Assembly (NCBI GenBank): GCA_902767465.1
Contig: CACXHM010000091.1
Location: 1 to 6,307 of the forward strand
Direction: 5' to 3'
Length of the DNA: 6,307 bases
Source of the DNA: an uncultured Bacteroidia bacterium
GTDB taxonomy: Bacteria; Bacteroidota; Bacteroidia; Bacteroidales; UBA932
Below, in pieces: positions 1-6,160 of the stretch. A model generated the notes under the pieces. The model made no database searches and was not told the DNA's origin. It saw only the letters and a program-made list of their open reading frames with translations. Made by a program: the position numbers and the translations under genes. The first letter of the stretch is position 1; the number at the start of each line of letters is the position of its first letter.

Positions 1-945
1 GGTTATGGACCTGAGCCAGTCCGTGCCGGCGCCCAGGGCCTCCGGGTCTGCGTACTTCTGCGTATAGCTGGGCGTCACGGGATACACGTCCCCGTGGGCC
101 GATTTCGAAAAATCGATGCGGTCGTTGTTGTAGGTGGCAAACTCGGCCGCGTTCATATAGTCCAACTCCCTGGCCAGTTGAGAGAACCCCAGCTTGGCGG
201 TCAGGGTAACCGTGGGCTTGGAGGCCGTGGGCGTGCCCTGCTTGGTGGTGACGATGATGACGCCGTTCGCGCCCTGGGAACCGTAAATGGCTGTGGACGA
301 GGCGTCCTTGAGCACGGAGATGGACTCGATGTCGGAGGCATTGAGGTCACTCAGGTCCTGGACGGCATTCATCACGCCATCCACCACGATGAGCGGCTCG
401 TTGCCGGCGGTAATGGAACGGGAGCCGCGGATGCGGATGGAAGTTCCTTCCGTAGGGTCACCGGAGACGCTCATTATGTCGGCACCGGCCACACGTCCCT
501 GCAAGGCCTGGTCTACGGAGATGGTGGCCGTGTTTTCCACGTCCTGCATCTTGACCACGGCTACGGAACCTGTTAGGTCGGCCTTCTTTGCCTCGCCGAA
601 GCCAATAACAACCACCTCGTCCAGGAACTCGGTATCCTCCTCCAGGACAAAGTCGAAGTTGCGGCGGGCTCCTACCTTCATTTTTACGCTCTTATATCCC
701 AGGGATTCGGCCACCAGGATGGCATCTTCCCCGGGGATTTTGAGAGAGAATTTTCCGGCGGCATCGGTAACAGTTCCGGTGCTTGTCCCCTCTACGGACA
801 CTGTTGCGCCTGGCAACGGAGCACCGCTCTGGTCCCTTACCGTTCCCGTCACCGGAAGCGAACCGTTTTGGGCCAGTGCCGGCGTGATGCACAGCACGAA
901 GGCCACGGCCAACGGTAAAAACAATCTGTTTAACATGAAAGACAT
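1..945 (-). CDS. SusC/RagA-family TonB-dependent outer-membrane transporter, N-terminal part (partial)
   Basis: The first 315 codons are present; the frame is still open at base 1, so the beta-barrel is missing. SusC-type proteins pair with a SusD lipoprotein and import glycans or peptides across the outer membrane using TonB energy. Visible parts: signal peptide at residues 1-25 ending ALA before Q26; carboxypeptidase-D-regulatory-like domain at about 31-105 (VTGTVRDQSGAPLPGATV, later SLGYKSV); TonB-box-like DEVVVIGFGE at 109-118; and the plug domain at about 120-237 with family motifs ALQGRVAG, IRIRGSRS, PLIVVDGV, DIESISVLKDAS, AIYGSQGANGVIIVTTKQG. The start at 945 gives MSFMLNR; an in-frame ATG at 936 gives MLNRLF and is equally usable. 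No clear Shine-Dalgarno sequence, as usual in Bacteroidetes. GC is clearly higher than in the neighbouring lipoprotein gene. The substrate cannot be inferred, because the SusD partner and enzymes would lie outside the window. Confidence 0.95.
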   Translation of the reverse strand, partial: MSFMLNRLFLPLAVAFVLCITPALAQNGSLPVTGTVRDQSGAPLPGATVSVEGTSTGTVTDAAGKFSLKIPGEDAILVAESLGYKSVKMKVGARRNFDFVLEEDTEFLDEVVVIGFGEAKKADLTGSVAVVKMQDVENTATISVDQALQGRVAGADIMSVSGDPTEGTSIRIRGSRSITAGNEPLIVVDGVMNAVQDLSDLNASDIESISVLKDASSTAIYGSQGANGVIIVTTKQGTPTASKPTVTLTAKLGFSQLARELDYMNAAEFATYNNDRIDFSKSAHGDVYPVTPSYTQKYADPEALGAGTDWLRSIT

Positions 946-975
946 GGGTTATAGCTTTTGTGTTGTTGTCTATCG

Positions 976-994
976 CAAATTTCGAAAGAAAAAA
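976..994 (-). promoter_or_regulatory. Promoter-like motif upstream of the SusC gene
   Basis: On the minus strand this reads TTTTTTCTTTCGAAATTTG. GAAATTTG (976-983) matches the Bacteroides -7 element TAnnTTTG except for the first T, and lies 30 nt upstream of the start codon at 945. No TTTG stands about 20 nt further upstream, so the -33 element is missing or replaced by an activator site. Nearly the same sequence occurs at 4091-4109 ahead of the peptide-lipoprotein operon. The promoter role is inferred. Confidence 0.45.
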
Positions 995-1008
995 TCCCTT
1001 TTCCCATA

Positions 1009-1020
1009 CGCGCATGCGCG
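1009..1020. promoter_or_regulatory. Perfect 12-base palindrome, possible operator
   Basis: CGCGCATGCGCG is its own reverse complement. It sits about 64 bases upstream of the susC start and just upstream of where a -33 element would be expected if GAAATTTG at 976-983 is the -7 element. That is a plausible place for an activator or repressor dimer. There is only one copy in the window, and GC-rich alternating sequence can be palindromic by chance. Confidence 0.3.
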
Positions 1021-1070
1021 ATTATAAGTCGGGTATGAGTAAAAATCAAAACGAGAATCCGCACTACACA

Positions 1071-1250
1071 CTATTGTAACGCGGATATGGCTTTAAAAGA
1101 CCCCATCAAAATCAAAGAACTTTTATAAGATTCTACGTGCTGACGATACGGACGAAAACCGGCTCGCTGGAGAATAGCCGCATAGATTTGGCGGGTTCTC
1201 TGGGCAAGGGAATAGCCGCCGAAATCAGGAGCAGTATGAGTTATTAATTT
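1071..1250 (-). pseudogene. Start-less 59-codon open frame, possible gene remnant of unknown family
   Basis: The frame runs from just inside the terminator flank (a stop precedes 1250) to TAG at 1071-1073, with no ATG near its beginning. The translation looks protein-like rather than random: it contains YSLAQRTRQIYAAILQRAG, then FRPYRQHVESYKSSL and ends in LMGSFKAISALQ. Codon use is ordinary. I do not recognise the family. The opposite strand also has an open frame across most of this stretch (to a TAA near 1245) but with more rare Arg and Ile codons (AGA, AGG, CGG, ATA), so the minus frame is the better candidate. It may be the tail of a gene lost by deletion, or non-coding sequence open by chance. 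Confidence 0.22.
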
Positions 1251-1289
1251 TTAAAAGGCGGTGTCAGAATATCCGCCACCGCCTTTTAA
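1251..1289 (-). terminator. Intrinsic terminator of the peptide-lipoprotein operon
   Basis: TTAAAAGGCGGTG (1251-1263) and CACCGCCTTTTAA (1277-1289) form a perfect 13-bp stem around a 13-base loop. It starts 15 bases after the lipoprotein stop codon at 1305-1307. Read on the minus strand, the right side of the hairpin is CTTTTAAAAATT. The A/T-rich stem ends would let it work in either direction, but only the minus strand has a gene ending here. Confidence 0.85.
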
Positions 1290-1304
1290 GAGTTCGAAAA
1301 AAGT

Positions 1305-3740
1305 CTATTCTGTCTTCACGTATGCACCCATGATGGTTCCTCCCGTACGGTCATTGCCCTTCTGGTCCTTGGCAAGGAGAGCCTTCTGGTCGTCGGTGAG
1401 AGTGATGTTGTAGGTTTCATTCTGCAACTGCTCAACCGTCATGCCGGCACTATATTGAGTAGAATAACTTCCGTTTAGTGGATACACCCCTTTAGTCGAA
1501 TTAAAAGCGATCAAAGCAAATTCGCCTAAACTTGAAGCTGTGTTCTCGGTTGTGTAAATTTTATCCCCATAGATGGAATAGGATCTTTTAATATTAGTAT
1601 CCGCACCTCCGGCAAGTGTCGTTCCACCCAGGAGAATAGAATTGTAAATGTGGAAATACGTTACGCCGCGTGAAATAATCTGTGTCGTACAATCCGACAT
1701 CGTAGAACTCACAATATAAATTGTACCTTTGGTATTAGTGATAAATATCGCACTGTCATCTCCTCCTGAGGAACAGCCACTTAATGTGGAATTAGCAACA
1801 AGGATGTTCCCCGTATCGTGAACATAAATAATGCCACCAGAAGTATTTTTCGATCCTTTTGCCTTATTTGAGGTGAAAACGCAATTGGCTATAAAAGAGT
1901 TACTTGAAGCATAAATCGCTGCACCAGAAGTAGTTACCATGAAATTATTAAACCTGCTGCCCCGAACATCCAGTGTTGCACCATCTGCCTGTATTGCGCC
2001 ACCGTTACCTGCGGTAACCGTGCTACCATCTCCTATGCCTAACCCCTCGAAGGAACAATTATCGACAACAAGAGATCCCGCTCTTGCTCTAATACAACCT
2101 CCGCCAGCTCCACTTGCGGCCTTGTTATTACTAAATGTACATCCATCCTTAAATTCAACGATGCCTTTAACACTTGTATTAATATATACAGCACCGCCAG
2201 TATTACATTGATTACCGGAAAATTCGCATCCTGAGAATGAAACTTTAGCGGCTTCGCCTGTATTTTGAATATAAACAGGACCGCCACTGATGGTTCCAGT
2301 CTGAACAAAATTCGTAAAGGAGCAATTATTGAATCGAATGGTTCCCGTTACATTTGCACTATTCACGAATAAAACTGTGCCCACGACACGAGAGGCTCCG
2401 TTAGCAGGGAATTGAATACCGTCAAAAGTAATGTTCCCTGCAAATGTATCAGTAAAGGCAAAAATTCTATCAGATGTTTCAGTTTGATTACATTGGAAAA
2501 CAGTGGCATTATTATTTACATCCTGCCCGCTAGTTGTGGTTCCAGATAGTCCTGTTGGGTAGCCACCTTTAATGGTTGCCGTGAGTGTGGATGTATTATA
2601 ACTAGGAGCTAACGTAGCACCGCCGTTTGCGGCCTGGATATTATATGTGCCAGCGGCCACATAGATTGTTGCTTTGTGTAAACGCCATGCGGCTGTCAAA
2701 CCCTGGCCGGAGTCACGAGTTTGCGTTGGATAAAGGAGTTGGACTAACCTTGCTGCATCACCTGCATTATCCCATGAGGTTCCATCTTTCTTACCACTTC
2801 CAGTCTCTGTGATGAACCACGATTCGTGGATGAGGTTATCAATTGCAGGGAGCGCACGTACCACGCTTCTTTCCATCGAAAGAGGGGATGTTGAAAGCGA
2901 GCCCGTGCTCTGCGCTCCACTCTTTGTGACCTTAAAACCGATGCCGTTAGAAAGGGTAGTTCCAGGAAGAACTGCCAAATAGTAGGTTCCATCCGCGCCG
3001 ATATTGGTACTTATAATCTGACCGTCATTCTTAGAATCTGGCGTTACCTCCACAGCAAATTCTGCAGGGAAGGTTGTAGAAACTGTACCGTTTAGTCTTA
3101 CCTTATCATTGGCTGCGAAGTCAATCTTTGTGTAAGGGCTACCAACTGCCGTGGTGAACTTCAGGATACTGGTCATGTTCTTAAAGCTGAAATGCGCAGC
3201 GTCTTTGCTGGTCTTGGCGACCATGATGTTGGCATCTTCAAAAGTACCTCCCTGATTTCGGCCAAAGGTAATACTTATTTTCCCCTCAGCAGCCGTGAAG
3301 GTATACGTTGCAGTGGTAGGGTACACAGCGTAATAGTATTCGGCATCGGGAACATTGGCAGTAACCTTCCCATCAACGACCTCTGCGTCCACATAGTCGG
3401 TGCCTTCGACGTCTCCTTCTCCAACAATGATCCGAATCTTGTCATCGGTACTCCAGGCATGGGTGGTGCCATCCCAGGAGGTCTTGGTGTCTTCGCCCAC
3501 ATCGGTTGCGGGGGCATCGCCCTCGTCGGTCGTGGGGACGTCACCCTCTTGGGAAACGCCAAAGGTGAGGCGGATCATGCCTTCAGGAACGGGCGTCTCA
3601 TCATTGTTGGGCTCTTCCTTGGCGGTTTCCTCCTTTTGATTCTGCTCCTGCTGCGAAGGATCGATAACTTCTTTGGAACAGGAAAGTGTGGCAAAGCTAA
3701 ATGCGGCCACAGACATTAAAAAAATGTAATACTTTTTCAT
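1305..3740 (-). CDS. Surface lipoprotein: fimbrillin-like N-terminal region plus right-handed beta-helix repeats
   Basis: 811 residues. A lipoprotein signal peptide ends in the lipobox TLSC, with acylated Cys21. An acidic Q/E/D-rich linker (22-53) holds the mature N-terminus off the membrane. Residues 55-300 resemble Bacteroidetes fimbrillin-family domains (TKTSWDGTTHAWSTDDKI, YYYAVYP, FSFKNMTSILKF). After SGKKDGTSWDNA (315-326) and ATIYVAAGTY (357-366) comes a beta-helix with repeated units of the type F-x-N-N-x-x-x-x-G-G-A-[IV]-Y, at about 486, 515, 546, 580, 606 and 635. The end DQKGNDRTGGTIMGAYV (792-808) matches the closing D..GN.R....GAY element common in such proteins. No catalytic residues can be assigned; adhesion or binding is the likeliest role (inference). 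It is the third gene of an operon, 10 nt after the second peptide gene, and is followed by a strong terminator. The beta-helix half is much more AT-rich than the N-terminal quarter. Confidence 0.92.
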   Translation of the reverse strand: MKKYYIFLMSVAAFSFATLSCSKEVIDPSQQEQNQKEETAKEEPNNDETPVPEGMIRLTFGVSQEGDVPTTDEGDAPATDVGEDTKTSWDGTTHAWSTDDKIRIIVGEGDVEGTDYVDAEVVDGKVTANVPDAEYYYAVYPTTATYTFTAAEGKISITFGRNQGGTFEDANIMVAKTSKDAAHFSFKNMTSILKFTTAVGSPYTKIDFAANDKVRLNGTVSTTFPAEFAVEVTPDSKNDGQIISTNIGADGTYYLAVLPGTTLSNGIGFKVTKSGAQSTGSLSTSPLSMERSVVRALPAIDNLIHESWFITETGSGKKDGTSWDNAGDAARLVQLLYPTQTRDSGQGLTAAWRLHKATIYVAAGTYNIQAANGGATLAPSYNTSTLTATIKGGYPTGLSGTTTSGQDVNNNATVFQCNQTETSDRIFAFTDTFAGNITFDGIQFPANGASRVVGTVLFVNSANVTGTIRFNNCSFTNFVQTGTISGGPVYIQNTGEAAKVSFSGCEFSGNQCNTGGAVYINTSVKGIVEFKDGCTFSNNKAASGAGGGCIRARAGSLVVDNCSFEGLGIGDGSTVTAGNGGAIQADGATLDVRGSRFNNFMVTTSGAAIYASSNSFIANCVFTSNKAKGSKNTSGGIIYVHDTGNILVANSTLSGCSSGGDDSAIFITNTKGTIYIVSSTMSDCTTQIISRGVTYFHIYNSILLGGTTLAGGADTNIKRSYSIYGDKIYTTENTASSLGEFALIAFNSTKGVYPLNGSYSTQYSAGMTVEQLQNETYNITLTDDQKALLAKDQKGNDRTGGTIMGAYVKTE

Positions 3741-3750
3741 ATTGCTTTTT

Positions 3751-3897
3751 TTATATATCCCATGTGTAAGATTCCTCAGTCAATGGCTCAAGACCACTCA
3801 ATGAATCCAGGGGGGATGCGCAAATCATTTGCTCCCCATTATACGCAATCACCGTGGTAAGCGGAGTAAGAAAAAAACCTTTTTCTGTTGTTTTCAT
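3751..3897 (-). CDS. Small acidic peptide 2 (48 aa), paralogue of the upstream peptide
   Basis: 48 codons from ATG at 3895-3897 to TAA at 3751-3753. The product begins MKTTEKGFFLTPLTT, has the core GEQMICASPLD and ends EESYTWDI. It aligns without gaps over its full length with the peptide encoded at 3909-4055: 16 of 48 positions are identical, including E5, K6, L10, P12, E22, I25, C26, S28, Y44, W46 and I48. Equal length, one shared Cys and tight packing between two genes (11 nt before, 10 nt after) make a chance frame unlikely. It has no signal peptide or membrane segment and is acidic (7 acidic, 2 Lys). From memory, short Bacteroidales proteins of unknown function often show a similar early Pro and a later E...C.S core; I cannot name a family. 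Possible roles: a precursor peptide, or a cytoplasmic partner or regulator of the lipoprotein. Confidence 0.8.
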   Translation of the reverse strand: MKTTEKGFFLTPLTTVIAYNGEQMICASPLDSLSGLEPLTEESYTWDI

Positions 3898-3908
3898 GAC
3901 GCGTTGTT

Positions 3909-4055
3909 TTAAATTGACCATTCGTAAAGGATTTCATTTAATCCTTCGATATCCGTATCGCTCTTATTGCCAGAATCACAAATGAGACTTTCCACAGAAA
4001 GCTCCAGTGAAAGGCTGGTAGGACTAAGGTAAACTTCTTTTTCTTGATTGTTCAT
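3909..4055 (-). CDS. Small acidic peptide 1 (48 aa), first gene of the lipoprotein operon
   Basis: 48 codons from ATG at 4053-4055 to TAA at 3909-3911. The product begins MNNQEKEVYLSPTSLSLE, has the core VESLICDSGN and ends EILYEWSI. The frame is open further upstream to an ATG at 4121, but those 22 extra codons would translate the promoter-like motif at 4091-4109 and spoil the equal length with the second peptide, so I chose 4055. It has 10 acidic residues against 2 Lys, one Cys (C26), no signal peptide and no membrane segment. It starts a compact minus-strand operon: 11 nt to peptide 2, then 10 nt to the lipoprotein gene. The product is unknown; conservation between the two copies centres on the N-terminal EK..(Y/F)L(S/T)P, the E..IC.S core and the aromatic Y.W.I tail. 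Confidence 0.8.
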   Translation of the reverse strand: MNNQEKEVYLSPTSLSLELSVESLICDSGNKSDTDIEGLNEILYEWSI

Positions 4056-4090
4056 ATTATCGAGTGCTATGATAACTCTTGTGGTTGAGA

Positions 4091-4109
4091 CAAATTTCGG
4101 AAAGAAAAA
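4091..4109 (-). promoter_or_regulatory. Promoter-like motif upstream of the peptide-lipoprotein operon
   Basis: The minus strand reads TTTTTCTTTCCGAAATTTG, which is the susC upstream motif (976-994) with one added C. GAAATTTG (4091-4098) is one base off the Bacteroides -7 consensus and lies 35 nt upstream of the ATG at 4055. The leaders after it also look alike: CAACCACAAGAGTTATCA here and CAACACAAAAGCTATAA before susC. A TTTTTG at 4113-4118 is too close (14 nt) to be a standard -33 element. Promoter role and co-regulation are inferred. Confidence 0.5.
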
Positions 4110-4318
4110 CCGCAAAAACATCCCCCCAATACGAATTTATAAGTGTACATAATAGTCCTTTTAGGAAACAAAAACAGCCTCACAGTGCCATGAAATACGT
4201 AAATAGTAATTCGTCAGGAGTGATTCACCATCAAAAAAATCTAAGCGGTTTTATAAGTTTTTCCATACTGCATTTTCTCTAAAAACGAGCCTTCCTAGTC
4301 AAAAACTCTTTTATTATT

Positions 4319-4350
4319 TTTGTTTTCCTGTCCTTTTCTTTGTATCTTCG
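4319..4350 (+). promoter_or_regulatory. Bacteroides-type promoter of the TPR/HTH regulator gene
   Basis: TTTG (4319-4322), a 20-nt spacer and TATCTTCG (4343-4350) fit the Bacteroides primary sigma factor promoter (-33 TTTG, -7 TAnnTTTG) with one mismatch. The ATG at 4371 lies 20 nt downstream, giving a short leader. This supports that start over the in-frame ATG at 4320, which would sit inside the promoter. Confidence 0.65.
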
Positions 4351-4370
4351 GTAACGATTCCTATGTACTT

Positions 4371-5921
4371 ATGAGAAAGAACTTCACTATCATACTAACC
4401 GCTTGCGCTATCTTTTATAGCTGTACCCCAACCCATTTACAATCGGCACTTCGGGAGTTGGATCAGGTTATTAAGGAAAGCGCTTTTTATCAGGAAGAGT
4501 TTGAGCATAGAAATGACTCCCTGCGTAACTGCTTGTCATCTGGAAGTTGGGAGAGCGCAAACGCTCTTTTCCAGTCATACCTGCATTTCAGCGCAGATTC
4601 TGCCGGGCGCTATATCGCGATCATGGAAAAGCGTGCCGGCAACCAGAAACAAAGCCTGAAGACAACCATTGACAAGTGCTACTTGCTGGGTACCGCCCAT
4701 TACGAGGAAAGCGCCCTTGCGCTTTTTCAGTCGCTCGATTCCAAGGAAGTACAGGAAGCCGGCCTCTCACAAGATTACCTGCGCACAGGTATCAAAATCT
4801 TTACCAATCTGTCCCGCTTTTCACGCCCGCTTCAGAAAGACCGTGACTTTTCGGATAGCCTCAATGTCTACAGGAACGCCTTTATTGCCCAGGATACCGT
4901 ATCCTATGAAGGCCGAAAACTGCTGGCCCAAAGCCTTCGGGACAAAGGAGAGACACAACGCGCCCTAAGCATTTTCCAAGCCTGTTTTAACGATACTGCG
5001 GAGACCGATTATCACCAACTCACTTCCATTGCTTATAATATGGCGCGGTTGTATGGCATGGAGGGAGATGATGAAAGCAAGCAAACCTGGCTGGCCAAAA
5101 GTGCCATCTACGACTTTAAGGCACCCAACAGAGACTTCCTGTCACTCTATGAATTAGCATTGACCTTGTATAAAGAAAGGGACTATGAGCGAGCCGGGCG
5201 CTATATCAGCGCACACTTGGGAAACGTGTACGCCGGTGACTTCCAGGCGCAGGTTATCCGCTCATCGGGTGCGCAGAACATCATTGTAGAGGCCGCATTG
5301 CGGGCCGAGCGCCAGAAACAAACCGTCCAGGTTATTGCTATTATAGTCCTGGTCATCTTTGCATTCTTTATCCTCTGGTTACTTGTTATTCGGCACAACC
5401 AGGCCATCAAACTGAGCAAAGCAAACAAAGCGCTAGAGGAGGTGAATTCAGCACTTACCAATGCCAATAAAATCAAGGACAATTATGTCTTCCGGTACAT
5501 AGATTTGAGTGCCAAGTATCTGGATAAAATTGAGGAGTACCGGCATCAGTTGCGGCAGATTGCCCGTAACCAGGGAACGGACGCCCTCCTGAAGGAACTG
5601 CGGAACGCTGCCAACTACGCAGACTATAAGGAGTTCTACCGCATCTTTGACCAAACGTTCCTGGGGATCTTCCCGGGTTTTGTGGCCGGGGTGAACGCCC
5701 TGCTTCAGGAAGACGCCCGTATTGTCTGCACGCCAGGTAACGCCCTGCCCACAGAGATACGCATTCTGGCCTCTATTCGGCTGGGGATTGACGAGAGCCC
5801 GCACATTGCTTCCTTCCTTAAATGCTCGCTGTCCACCGTTTATACCTATCGGGCCAAAATGCGTAATCGGGCGCTTTGCCCCAAGGACGAGTTTGAGCAG
5901 CGCGTCCGGGAGCTGGTCTAG
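4371..5921 (+). CDS. Membrane-spanning TPR regulator with C-terminal DUF6377-type helix-turn-helix
   Basis: 516 residues from ATG 4371; the frame also has an ATG at 4320, rejected because it lies within the promoter and masks the signal peptide. Layout: N-terminal signal MRKNFTIILTACAIFYSC with a lipobox-like Cys18; helical TPR-like region at about 20-310 (for example ETQRALSIFQACF, YKERDYERAGRYI), probably periplasmic; one transmembrane segment at 321-340 (VIAIIVLVIFAFFILWLLVI); coiled coil at about 345-370; and a cytoplasmic domain at 370-516 resembling DUF6377 (KDNYVFRYIDLSAKYLDKI, KEFYRIFDQTFLGIFPGF, TEIRILASIRLGI). A LuxR-like HTH lies at about 470-501 (SPHIASFLKCSLSTVYTYR). Such proteins are thought to sense an envelope signal through the TPR part and to act on DNA through the HTH. 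It is divergent from the peptide-lipoprotein operon, its likeliest target, with susC further on (inference). Confidence 0.9.
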   Translation: MRKNFTIILTACAIFYSCTPTHLQSALRELDQVIKESAFYQEEFEHRNDSLRNCLSSGSWESANALFQSYLHFSADSAGRYIAIMEKRAGNQKQSLKTTIDKCYLLGTAHYEESALALFQSLDSKEVQEAGLSQDYLRTGIKIFTNLSRFSRPLQKDRDFSDSLNVYRNAFIAQDTVSYEGRKLLAQSLRDKGETQRALSIFQACFNDTAETDYHQLTSIAYNMARLYGMEGDDESKQTWLAKSAIYDFKAPNRDFLSLYELALTLYKERDYERAGRYISAHLGNVYAGDFQAQVIRSSGAQNIIVEAALRAERQKQTVQVIAIIVLVIFAFFILWLLVIRHNQAIKLSKANKALEEVNSALTNANKIKDNYVFRYIDLSAKYLDKIEEYRHQLRQIARNQGTDALLKELRNAANYADYKEFYRIFDQTFLGIFPGFVAGVNALLQEDARIVCTPGNALPTEIRILASIRLGIDESPHIASFLKCSLSTVYTYRAKMRNRALCPKDEFEQRVRELV

Positions 5922-5924
5922 AGA

Positions 5925-5935
5925 CCCCGGCGGGG
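5925..5935. terminator. Short GC hairpin between convergent genes, weak terminator candidate
   Basis: CCCCGGCGGGG gives a 4-bp G/C stem with a 3-base loop, 4 bases after the regulator stop codon (5919-5921) and just beyond the end of the convergent hepT remnant. On the plus strand it is followed by ATTTAAG rather than a U-tract, so termination would be weak at best. Confidence 0.25.
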
Positions 5936-5937
5936 AT

Positions 5938-6160
5938 TTAAGAATTATCCGCGAGCAGGGCCGTTACTTCTTCTTTTAGTTTTGGAAGGTCATTGATGAA
6001 CGATTTTCCACAGTCGTGAATCACGCGATTTCTTGTGGCGATAACAGCCTTGGAATGCGAAATGGTGATCTCCGGATTATCTTTCAAAGTTTGTTGGTAG
6101 CTTCTCCGATGATGCCGATATTCCGTTCTATGGCACGTCTGAGCATCAGATTCTTCTTTA
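5938..6160 (-). pseudogene. hepT: HepT-family (DUF86) toxin remnant: 5'-truncated and frameshifted
   Basis: HepT is the HEPN-type RNase toxin of HepT/MntA toxin-antitoxin pairs, with an active-site RX4HXY motif. Two frames together give one HepT-like protein. The first reads LKKNLMLRRAIERNIGIIGEATNKL down to a TGA at 6084-6086 (ATG at 6146). The second continues LKDNPEITISHSKAVIATR, then NRVIHDC and ends NDLPKLKEEVTALLADNS, stopping at 5938-5940. One missing T in the CTTTG run near 6085-6089 explains the shift. About 40 N-terminal residues of a normal HepT are missing ahead of the first segment. The stretch between the active-site His and LPKL is about 8 residues short. In RX4HXY the tyrosine is Cys (R-NRVI-H-D-C); in the characterised system that tyrosine is AMPylated by the antitoxin. 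Together this points to a decayed, inactive toxin gene. Confidence 0.75.

Larger units (their letters stand above)
4056..4370. other. Divergent intergenic region between the peptide operon and the regulator gene
   Basis: 315 bases, AT-rich, with one promoter candidate for each direction (4091-4109 minus, 4319-4350 plus). Between them lie a run of six C at 4122-4127 and A/T tracts; I see no convincing tRNA, repeat or conserved peptide. The 67-codon plus-strand frame at 4079-4282 crosses the minus-strand promoter motif, has no recognisable protein features and is not called. Confidence 0.7.

Noticed and set aside
94..576. 160-codon plus-strand open frame
   Set aside because: Antisense shadow of the SusC plug domain; Gly/Val/His-rich with no recognisable motif.
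287..1027. 246-codon plus-strand open frame
   Set aside because: It lies antisense to the SusC gene, which has unmistakable domain motifs; the Ser/Thr/Arg-rich translation is typical of the reverse frame of a GC-rich gene.
3192..3719. 175-codon plus-strand open frame with a hydrophobic end
   Set aside because: Antisense to the N-terminal part of the lipoprotein; the hydrophobic stretch is the reverse of the Glu/Gln-rich linker and signal peptide codons.
4056..4121. 22-codon N-terminal extension of peptide 1 from the ATG at 4121
   Set aside because: It would translate the promoter-like motif shared with susC, and would break the exact length match with peptide 2.
4079..4282. 67-codon plus-strand open frame in the divergent intergenic region
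   Set aside because: It overlaps the minus-strand promoter motif, has no coding-like composition or recognisable domain, and is AT-rich sequence open by chance.
4363..4374. Tiny upstream frame ATG TAC TTA TGA overlapping the regulator start
   Set aside because: Three codons only; nothing supports translation or attenuation.
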